61,787 nucleotides of DNA from Lachnospiraceae bacterium (lineage in GTDB: Bacteria; Bacillota; Clostridia; Lachnospirales; Lachnospiraceae), in the NCBI GenBank assembly GCA_021199235.1, contig JAJQIL010000100.1, positions 1 through 61,787 of the forward strand, in the 5' to 3' direction. The translations under genes were made by a program, and so were the position numbers. This document shows positions 51,067 to 57,705 of the stretch, piece by piece (position 1 is the first letter of the stretch; the number at the start of each line of letters is the position of its first letter). Under the pieces are notes generated by a model, which worked only from the letters and a program-made list of their open reading frames with translations, was not told the DNA's origin and ran no database searches.

Positions 51067-51954
51067 GTGTCGATATTCATACAAAGCTTAATCAACGGGC
51101 TGAATCAGGGCGCCATCTACGCACTGATCGCTCTCGGATATACCATGGTATACGGCATCCTGCGCATGATCAATTTCGCCCACGGCGATTTTATCATGGT
51201 AGGAGCTTATACATTATTCTATACGGTGCCGATGATGGTCAATCACGGTATGCCGGCGTGGCTTGCCGTAATCGCGGCGATTGCCGCCTGTGTCGTCGTC
51301 GGTGTTCTCGTGGAGCGCATTGCCTACAAGCCGGTACGGAATTCCGGTTCCATATCAGCGCTGATCACCGCTCTTGCCATGAGCCTGTTTCTGGAAAACC
51401 TGGCGATGGTGCTTTTTGGAGCGAACCCGAAAACAATCCCGAAAATCTTTGACCTGCCGATGATCGACATCCTGGGCGCGAAGATTCAGGTAAAATATCT
51501 TCTGACACTCGGTATCGGCCTGGCCATCATGATCTGCATGACATTGTTTGTACGGCTGACAAAGATCGGAAAAGCGATGCGTGCGGTGCCGCAGGATAAA
51601 GAAGCGGCGACAATTATCGGCATCAACGTAGACCGCATCATTACGATGACGTTCGCCATCGGTTCGGCTCTGGCAGCGGTCGCGGCGCTGATGTACTGCT
51701 CGACCTACCCGCGGGCGACCACAGATATGGGCACCATGATGGGCATAAAGGCCTTTATCGCCGCGGTACTCGGCGGCATCGGCGTCATTCCGGGCGCAAT
51801 GCTCGGAGGGATGATACTCGGCCTGATTGAGATCTTTGTCAAGGTCTACATTGCTCCCGGCTGGTATGAGGCAATTACATACGGCATTCTGATCGTGGTA
51901 CTTCTGATCAAGCCTTCAGGAATCCTGGGCAAGAATGTCGGCGAGAAGGTCTGA
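51067..51954 (+). CDS. livH: Branched-chain amino acid-type ABC permease LivH
   Basis: A 295-aa inner-membrane permease with about eight helices: LINGLNQGAIYALIALGYTMVYGILRMINFAHGD is the LivH signature, and AVLGGIGVIPGAMLGG lies near the C-terminus. It pairs with LivM to form the channel. GTG 51067 has GAGAGG at 8 nt; GTG 51058 overlaps the ribosome site. Substrate is uncertain: Leu/Ile/Val by family, but the divergent D-glutamate/5-oxoproline operon leaves other amino acids possible. Confidence 0.94.
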   Translation: MSIFIQSLINGLNQGAIYALIALGYTMVYGILRMINFAHGDFIMVGAYTLFYTVPMMVNHGMPAWLAVIAAIAACVVVGVLVERIAYKPVRNSGSISALITALAMSLFLENLAMVLFGANPKTIPKIFDLPMIDILGAKIQVKYLLTLGIGLAIMICMTLFVRLTKIGKAMRAVPQDKEAATIIGINVDRIITMTFAIGSALAAVAALMYCSTYPRATTDMGTMMGIKAFIAAVLGGIGVIPGAMLGGMILGLIEIFVKVYIAPGWYEAITYGILIVVLLIKPSGILGKNVGEKV

Positions 51955-51970
51955 GGGGAGGAGTATCCAA

Positions 51971-52978
51971 ATGCCGAAAAAAATGAAAACGAATTATCTG
52001 ATCAACCTGATCGGTCTGATCCTCCTGTTCCTGGTATTGTATGCCGCGTTTGAGTCCGGCATCTTCGGATCAAGGACGAATTATTTCATGGGAATTGCCA
52101 CCACGGCCTGCTATACGATCATCATGGTTACCTCGCTGAACCTTCTGGTCGGTATCATGGGAGAGTTCTCTCTGGGACACGCGGGCTTCATGTCTGTCGG
52201 TGCTTATGCTTCGGCAATCCTCACAAACGCGCTGAGCGACGCGGGAATCCCGGATCTGGCGCTGTTTCTGCTCGCACTCCTCATCGGAGGAATCGCGGCG
52301 GGCATTACCGGCGTGCTGGTCGGCATCCCGACACTGAAGCTGCGCGGCGATTATCTGGCAATCGTCACAGTGGCCTTTGCGGAAATCATCCGTGTGGCGT
52401 TTACCAACTTTTCAATCACCGGCGGCGGCCGCACAATGTCCGGCATCAAAAAGCTGTCCAATTTCTACTGGGTATTCTGGGTGACGGTGGTCTGCGTGGC
52501 TTTCATGTATATGTTTATCCGATCCCGTTTCGGGCGGACCGTGAAAGCCATCCGCGAGGATTACATAGCAGCGGCGGCTTCCGGCGTCAATGTGACCTTT
52601 TATAAGGTGCTGACCTTTACCATCTCCGCATTTTTTGCAGGAGTAGCGGGAGCCATCTACGCGCACTACATCACCGCCATGATCCCGACCACCTTCAACT
52701 TCAACTATTCCGCGGAATTTCTGACCGAGGTCATCATCGGCGGCACCGGTTCCATGACCGGCTCCATCATCGGCGCAACGTTCCTCTCGGCTTTGCCGGA
52801 AATGCTGCGTTCCTTCTCGAAATACCGTATGCTCGGCTACTCGGTAGTCCTGGTACTGATCATGATCTTCCGTCCGGGCGGAATCTTCGGCAGCTGGGAA
52901 TTTTCCCTTTCCAGAGCGCTTTCCAGATTTTCAATGAAGGCGAAGGCGGCTAATAAGAACGGGAAGGAGGACGAATAA
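51971..52978 (+). CDS. livM: Branched-chain amino acid-type ABC permease LivM
   Basis: The 335-aa permease has about nine to ten helices, with NLLVGIMGEFSLGHAGFMSVGAYASA, the cytoplasmic-loop motif GDYLAIVTVAFAEIIRV, and EVIIGGTGSMTGSIIGA. ATG 51971 follows GGAGGAGTATCCAA; a start at 51935 would overlap livH. The stop is directly adjacent to the livG start, so the genes are coupled. Confidence 0.94.
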   Translation: MPKKMKTNYLINLIGLILLFLVLYAAFESGIFGSRTNYFMGIATTACYTIIMVTSLNLLVGIMGEFSLGHAGFMSVGAYASAILTNALSDAGIPDLALFLLALLIGGIAAGITGVLVGIPTLKLRGDYLAIVTVAFAEIIRVAFTNFSITGGGRTMSGIKKLSNFYWVFWVTVVCVAFMYMFIRSRFGRTVKAIREDYIAAAASGVNVTFYKVLTFTISAFFAGVAGAIYAHYITAMIPTTFNFNYSAEFLTEVIIGGTGSMTGSIIGATFLSALPEMLRSFSKYRMLGYSVVLVLIMIFRPGGIFGSWEFSLSRALSRFSMKAKAANKNGKEDE

Positions 52979-53773
52979 ATGAGTACAGCTACAGCAGATG
53001 TACCCGTACTGCGGGCGTCCCATCTGGGGATACAGTTCGGCGGTCTGAAGGCCGTGGACGACTTTAATATGGAAATCGGACAATCCGAGCTGGTCGGCCT
53101 CATCGGTCCGAACGGCGCCGGAAAGACGACTGTTTTCAACCTCCTGACCGGCGTTTATCAGCCGACTGAGGGTGCGTATTACTTAAACGGCGTGAAGATG
53201 AACGGCAAAAAGACCCACCAGGTCGTGGAAGCCGGCATTGCCCGTACCTTCCAGAACATCCGTCTCTTTAAAAAGATGACCGTCCTCGAAAATGTCAAGG
53301 TCGCGATGAATAAGGATATGAAATACGCGCTTCCGACCGCCATTTTCCGTCTGGGCGCCTACTGGAAGGAAGAGCAGGAGACCGACGAAAAAGCGATGGA
53401 ACTGCTGAAAATTGTCCGGCTGGAAGACAAGGCGGACTTTGTGGCGGAAAACCTTCCTTACGGAGAACAGCGCCGACTGGAGATCGCCCGGGCGCTTGCG
53501 ACCGGCATGAAGCTGCTGCTTCTGGATGAGCCGGCCGCCGGTATGAACCCTGTGGAGACCTCCGAGCTTCTGGACATTATCAACAGCATCCGCTCGAAAT
53601 TCGGCATCTCGGTGCTTCTGATCGAGCACGATATGTCGCTTGTCATGCGGATTTGCGAACGCATCCAGGTGATCGATTACGGCGAGACCATCGCCAGCGG
53701 GACGCCGGAGGAGGTCGCCAACAATCCGCGTGTGATCGAGGCGTATCTGGGCAAGGAGGATGACGAATGTTAG
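52979..53773 (+). CDS. livG: Branched-chain amino acid-type ABC ATPase LivG
   Basis: The 264-aa ATPase has Walker A GPNGAGKTT, signature-region YGEQRRLEIARALATG, Walker B LLLLDEPAAGMNP and switch-H LIEHDMSLVM. The GMNPVETSEL segment is typical of the LivG subgroup. It drives import with LivF. Its 3' end overlaps livF by 7 nt. Confidence 0.95.
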   Translation: MSTATADVPVLRASHLGIQFGGLKAVDDFNMEIGQSELVGLIGPNGAGKTTVFNLLTGVYQPTEGAYYLNGVKMNGKKTHQVVEAGIARTFQNIRLFKKMTVLENVKVAMNKDMKYALPTAIFRLGAYWKEEQETDEKAMELLKIVRLEDKADFVAENLPYGEQRRLEIARALATGMKLLLLDEPAAGMNPVETSELLDIINSIRSKFGISVLLIEHDMSLVMRICERIQVIDYGETIASGTPEEVANNPRVIEAYLGKEDDEC

Positions 53774-54471
53774 AAGTGAAAGATTTGTATGTAAATTACG
53801 GTGCGGTCGAAGCCATCAAGGGCATCAGCTTTACCGTCAATTCCGGTGAGATCGTCACGCTGATCGGAGCGAACGGCGCCGGAAAAACGACCACGCTGCA
53901 TACGATATCCGGTCTGGTAAAGGCCAAAAGCGGCTCCATCACCTATGACGGCACCGACCTTTTAAAGACCGACCCATCAAAAATGATCACGCTCGGCATC
54001 GCGCATGTACCGGAAGGACGGCATGTCTTCCCGGAGATGACCGTAGAAGAAAATCTGCAGATGGGCGCCTACAGCAGCAAGGATAAGGACGCCGAGGCGG
54101 AGAGCATGAAAGACGTCTTTGAAAAATTTCCGCGGCTGAAAGAGCGCCGCAAACAGCTTGCCGGTACGCTTTCCGGCGGCGAACAGCAGATGCTGGCCGT
54201 AGGCCGCGCCCTGATGGGAAAACCGAGCATCATGCTGATGGATGAGCCGTCAATGGGACTTTCCCCGCTGCTGGTAAAGGAAGTATTTGCCATCATCCGC
54301 GAAATCCATCAGGCCGGGATCACCGTGCTTCTGAACGAGCAGAACGCTAAAATGGCGCTCTCCATTGCCGACCGCGCGTACGTGCTGGAGACCGGCACCA
54401 TCTCGATCAGCGGCCCGGCGAGCGAGCTGCTGCAGGATGAGCGCGTGAAGAAGGCATATCTGGGGCAGTAA
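53767..54471 (+). CDS. livF: Branched-chain amino acid-type ABC ATPase LivF
   Basis: The 234-aa ATPase has Walker A GANGAGKTT, PEGRHVFPEMTVEENLQMGAY (LivF-specific), LSGGEQQMLAVGRALM and Walker B IMLMDEPSMGLSP. The switch residue region reads LLNEQNAKMALS, so the usual switch His is replaced by Asn/Gln as in other LivF proteins. It is followed by the kinase-like gene after 17 nt. Confidence 0.95.
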   Translation: MLEVKDLYVNYGAVEAIKGISFTVNSGEIVTLIGANGAGKTTTLHTISGLVKAKSGSITYDGTDLLKTDPSKMITLGIAHVPEGRHVFPEMTVEENLQMGAYSSKDKDAEAESMKDVFEKFPRLKERRKQLAGTLSGGEQQMLAVGRALMGKPSIMLMDEPSMGLSPLLVKEVFAIIREIHQAGITVLLNEQNAKMALSIADRAYVLETGTISISGPASELLQDERVKKAYLGQ

Positions 54472-54488
54472 AAGAGAGGAGCGTTTAC

Positions 54489-55130
54489 ATGAGTAAAAAA
54501 AATTACGCAATCTGCATCACCCGGACCTGCGGCTCCGGCGGCACCGAGATCGGCAAGATGCTCTCTGCTCAGCTTGGCATTGACCTGTACGACCGCAAGC
54601 TTCTGCGGCTGGCATCGGATGATTCCGGCATCAACGAAACGCTGTTTGCCAAAGCCGATCAGGACATGAAAAAGACCGTATTATATAAGGTAAGTAAATC
54701 CATCTACAACGGCGAGAAGATCCCGCCGGAGAGCGGCAACTTCCTTTCCGACCGCAGCCTGTTCGACTTTCAGGCAAGAGTCCTGAAAGGACTGCTGAAA
54801 AAAGAAAGCTTCGTCGTGCTCGGCCGCGCCGCGGATTTTGTCCTGCGTGAGGAAAAGAATGCGGTCAGCATTTTTCTGACCGCCTCACCGGAAGCCTGTT
54901 TTAAGCGCGAGCAGGAGATCATGCAGCTGGATGAGCTGGGCGTCAACCGTCATATCAAGAGCATCAACAGCTACCGAAGCGATTACTACAAATATCACAC
55001 CGGCCGGAAATGGAAGAATGTCGAGAATTACGATCTGGTGCTGAAGACCGATGTGCTCGGCTACCAGGGATGCGTGGATATGATCATTGATTATGTAGAG
55101 AAACGGCTGGGAATGTCCATACACTCGTGA
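54489..55130 (+). CDS. Cytidylate kinase-like family protein
   Basis: The 213-aa protein fits the cytidylate-kinase-2 type (P-loop-like) family: ICITRTCGSGGTEIGKMLSAQLGIDLYDRKLL, VVLGRAADFVL, and an NRHIKSINSYRSDYYKYHTGRKW lid-like segment. The nucleoside kinase activity of this family is mostly unproven. It is the last gene of the liv transcript, behind AGAGGAGCGTTTAC. The functional link to amino acid uptake is unclear. Confidence 0.8.
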   Translation: MSKKNYAICITRTCGSGGTEIGKMLSAQLGIDLYDRKLLRLASDDSGINETLFAKADQDMKKTVLYKVSKSIYNGEKIPPESGNFLSDRSLFDFQARVLKGLLKKESFVVLGRAADFVLREEKNAVSIFLTASPEACFKREQEIMQLDELGVNRHIKSINSYRSDYYKYHTGRKWKNVENYDLVLKTDVLGYQGCVDMIIDYVEKRLGMSIHS

Positions 55131-55159
55131 TTGCATTCTCAGACAATCAGAATTTTACA

Positions 55160-55232
55160 GGCTGCACTTTATTTCGAAACAGGCAGGCGTACGGAAGCGC
55201 ATGTTTTGAGATGGGTGCAGCCTCTATTTTTT
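55160..55232 (+). terminator. Terminator of the liv operon
   Basis: GGCTGCAC (55160-55167) pairs with GTGCAGCC (55215-55222), followed by TCTATTTTTTC. The loop is long (47 nt) but the position fits. Confidence 0.6.
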
Positions 55233-55262
55233 CTCCCTAAGTACGGTACTCTGCCCATCTCG

Positions 55263-55318
55263 TAATAAATTCGTGGTCAGGCTCTGCGGCTGACATCCTG
55301 TAATAAATTAATGGTCAG
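55263..55318 (+). repeat. Pair of 18-bp direct repeats with TGGTCAG
   Basis: TAATAAATTCGTGGTCAG (55263-55280) and TAATAAATTAATGGTCAG (55301-55318) differ at two positions and start 38 bp apart. The core (T)CGTGGTCA recurs near the recombinase gene at 55741, 55818 (inverted) and 57249, so these may be recombinase arm-binding sites. Confidence 0.6.
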
Positions 55319-55440
55319 CTCCTGTCATCTCTATCACTTCAAGCAGAACATTGCAGAAATATTTTTCTGTTGCGGAAGGCCGTAAAAACAGATAAAATCA
55401 AGATTTGAACACTGACAATGGATTAGGCCTTTCAGTATAC

Positions 55441-55480
55441 GGAAAATAAAATAACGGGAAAATAAAATAACGGGAAAACA
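55441..55480 (+). repeat. 16-bp tandem repeat
   Basis: GGAAAATAAAATAACG occurs twice head to tail (55441-55456, 55457-55472), followed by a partial third unit. The surrounding 55233-55554 has no gene. GCCG-TTCC/GGAA-CGGC pairing just after it (about 55487-55513) makes a small hairpin. Confidence 0.75.
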
Positions 55481-55554
55481 AAAACAGCCGTTCCTGCAAA
55501 ATCGGAAGCGGCATTTAAAAAGAATATGATGTGGTTTTGGGCTTGTCAGCCTCT

Positions 55555-55576
55555 GGAATAGTCCGAAAGTATACTA
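55555..55576 (+). repeat. Left 22-bp inverted repeat
   Basis: Starts GGAATAGTCCGAAAG and ends TATACTA. The reverse complement is at 57334-57355 with a single G/A difference. The region from here to 55867 contains no gene, only repeats and a probable leader of the recombinase. Confidence 0.85.
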
Positions 55577-55740
55577 CTAAAGGATACGGCTTTCCGGACG
55601 AAAATCCATGCATCCAAGCCTATTTTGTTCCTCGACAGGCCAAATTCTACATCATAATGGGTTCTCTGTCAAGATAAACATAGAAAATCCCTTGATTTTC
55701 CGTCTGCCGGATGGGATAAAATCGGAAGAAAACTAATCAC

Positions 55741-55765
55741 CAGTGGTCAAATTCGTGGTCAGAAA
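55741..55765 (+). repeat. 25-bp direct repeat, left copy
   Basis: CAGTGGTCAAATTCGTGGTC followed by AGAAA contains two tandem GTGGTC units. The right copy at 57249 differs at two positions. A third, inverted copy of ATTCGTGGTCAAATATTA lies at 55818-55835, in the recombinase leader. Confidence 0.8.
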
Positions 55766-55867
55766 TTGGCCGCTTATTACTTTTCTGGAATCCTCATGTA
55801 CCGCCCGTGATTCTTCGTAATATTTGACCACGAATCATGACAGGTTATGGAAAGCGAGGATTTTCAC

Positions 55868-57115
55868 GTGGGTAGACTGGGAGAGAACATTCATAAAAGG
55901 AAAGATGGCCGCTGGGAAGCGCGGGTCGTATTTGGCGATCCGATCTGCGGCAGGACAAGGTATAAGTATCTATATGGGCGCAGTTATCAGGAAGCTAAAG
56001 CAAAGAAAAAAGCATTTCTCAGGGGTCTTGATGCCCTGCAGGCCGCTGCAGCGTGTAAAGAAACTGCAGTCATCTGTGATGCTGATCCGGCGTTCCTGAA
56101 TCATGTTGAGCCGCTGGATATTCCGGAGGAACCGGTTGTTTCTGCTGCATCCTCTGCTCCTGCTCCGCTCGCTCCAACTGTTTGTTTTTCCGATGTTGCG
56201 GAAAAATGGCTGGCTTCTAAGAAACTGGCGATCAAGGAGTCGTCCTATGCATTTTATTCCGTGATGATCACAAACCATCTTCTTCCACGGTTTGGAGGTT
56301 TTGACATTAAGGATGTAGATTACGATCAGATTGCGTCATTTCTGTCTGATGAAAAACAGCATGGACGTCTGAGAGACCAGGGTCCCCTTTCCGATAAAAC
56401 ACTGTCTGAGCTCAAATCCATTCTGTACCGGATTCTCCGGTTTGGAAAGTCCCGGCATTATATCAGTGAAGTCCCTGAATCCATACCAATTACCGTGAAG
56501 AAGACACCGATTCCGGTGTTTTCCGAGTCGGAGCAGGTCTGTATGGAAAAGCAGGGACGGCAGGAAGACACCGCTTTTTCTGTAGGTATTCTTTTTACTG
56601 CGTATACCGGGATTCGTGTGGGCGAGATCTGCGCCCTGAAATGGTCTGATTTTGACTGGGAAAACGGTACGGTCTCGATCAGTAAAACCGTGAACCGCGT
56701 CAGGGACACGGACAGCGAATCCGGAGCCCGGACTCATGTAGTGATCGGACCGCCAAAGACCGACAGTTCAAATCGTACCATACCAATCCCTGAAAGTGTT
56801 TTGCCCTATTTTAAGGCTCACGCCGGTGAATCTGCAAATTATGTACTTACTGGCAGTAAAAAATTCATGGAGCCGCGTGTCTGCCGCTCCCGTTTTGCCC
56901 GTTTTCTGAAGAGGGCGGGAATAAAACATCATACATTCCATACTTTGCGCCATACCTATGCGACAAACTGTGTTGCTGAGGGTATGGACATCAAATCACT
57001 CAGTGAGATTCTGGGGCATTCCGATGTGTCTATCACGCTTGCACGGTACGTACATCCATCTCTGGACACAAAAAAAGCGCAGGTAAACAAGCTGAAAACA
57101 TTCGCTAACCGTTAA
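55868..57115 (+). CDS. Tyrosine recombinase / phage-type integrase
   Basis: The 415-aa protein has an AP2-like/arm-binding N-terminus (GENIHKRKDGRWEARVVFG), a SAM-like core-binding domain (about 105-200) and a catalytic domain with R250 (TGIRVGE), H358 and R361 (HTLRHT), H384 (GHSD) and Y394 (ARYVHPS), all intact. It should cut and rejoin DNA through a 3'-phosphotyrosine. I chose GTG 55868 (MGRLGENIHKRK), 8 nt after GAGG; ATG 55847 would add 7 residues with a poor ribosome site. No excisionase, replication or conjugation genes are seen. The TGGTCA repeats around it are candidate arm sites. Confidence 0.9.
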   Translation: MGRLGENIHKRKDGRWEARVVFGDPICGRTRYKYLYGRSYQEAKAKKKAFLRGLDALQAAAACKETAVICDADPAFLNHVEPLDIPEEPVVSAASSAPAPLAPTVCFSDVAEKWLASKKLAIKESSYAFYSVMITNHLLPRFGGFDIKDVDYDQIASFLSDEKQHGRLRDQGPLSDKTLSELKSILYRILRFGKSRHYISEVPESIPITVKKTPIPVFSESEQVCMEKQGRQEDTAFSVGILFTAYTGIRVGEICALKWSDFDWENGTVSISKTVNRVRDTDSESGARTHVVIGPPKTDSSNRTIPIPESVLPYFKAHAGESANYVLTGSKKFMEPRVCRSRFARFLKRAGIKHHTFHTLRHTYATNCVAEGMDIKSLSEILGHSDVSITLARYVHPSLDTKKAQVNKLKTFANR

Positions 57116-57248
57116 GCGCTCTGCCTGCAGAGTTCTCATCTCTGTTCACAATCTCATAATTCATTCCTGTATTGCTGATGTTCTGCTGATGATTCCGACG
57201 GCGGAGCATGGGCTTTTTGTGCTGCTTACAAATAAAAAAGACCATCGT

Positions 57249-57273
57249 CAGTGGTCAAAATCGTGGTCGGAAA
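57249..57273 (+). repeat. 25-bp direct repeat, right copy
   Basis: CAGTGGTCAAAATCGTGGTC followed by GGAAA, downstream of the recombinase gene. It pairs in sequence with 55741-55765 in the same orientation. Confidence 0.8.
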
Positions 57274-57333
57274 AAACGGAATCCAGGCAAAAAGCCTGTA
57301 AATAAGGGAATCTCCGGCGGGGTTATCCGCAAT

Positions 57334-57355
57334 TAGTATACTTTCGGATTATTCC
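57334..57355 (-). repeat. Right 22-bp inverted repeat
   Basis: Reverse complement of 55555-55576 with one mismatch. It lies 350 bp upstream of the CapD-type gene. Confidence 0.85.
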
Positions 57356-57705
57356 GGCGCGTACCCCTTACAGGGTGTCCTCTGCCCTGACTTTCCGGCG
57401 CGGATGCCATATGCCCACTATTGTACATCAAAAAATCCTCGCTGCATAGGAGCAACTTCATATACACATGAACCTGTAACTGAATACCGGCTGGGGCGTA
57501 AGTCATCAGTTGGTTCTTCTTTTGTAAAAAATCCGGATGATGGAAGTGAGTCGCTCAGCCGCCGCGGACAGTCCGGACGTCATAGTGAAACCATGAACCG
57601 CGCGAAAGCAGGGCGGCATGGCGAAGCTATACCATAAATGCATTGCAGCAGTAACGAGAAAAAACGAAAGGGCCGGGACTTCATACCGGCTGGATAAAAC
57701 AGAGT
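57356..57705 (+). other. 350-bp gap upstream of the CapD-type gene
   Basis: No gene is supported. A 77-codon frame at 57404-57637 lacks a ribosome site and family resemblance. No clear sigma-A promoter for the downstream gene is seen, which leaves open that its promoter lies inside the recombinase segment. Confidence 0.4.

Larger units (their letters stand above)
55555..57355. mobile_element. Candidate tyrosine-recombinase element or invertible segment
   Basis: A 22-bp sequence at 55555-55576 is repeated inverted at 57334-57355 with one mismatch. Between them lie the recombinase gene and a 25-bp direct repeat on each side of it (55741-55765 and 57249-57273, two differences). No flanking target duplication is visible. 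Either a small mobile unit or a self-encoded DNA inversion switch next to a polysaccharide locus would fit. A degenerate remnant of a larger element is the conservative alternative. Confidence 0.5.

Noticed and set aside
55441-55480. 16-bp tandem repeat as a CRISPR remnant
   Set aside because: Units are adjacent without spacers and no cas genes are present.
57404-57637. 77-codon frame upstream of the CapD-type gene
   Set aside because: No ribosome site, no recognisable protein features, and composition like non-coding DNA.
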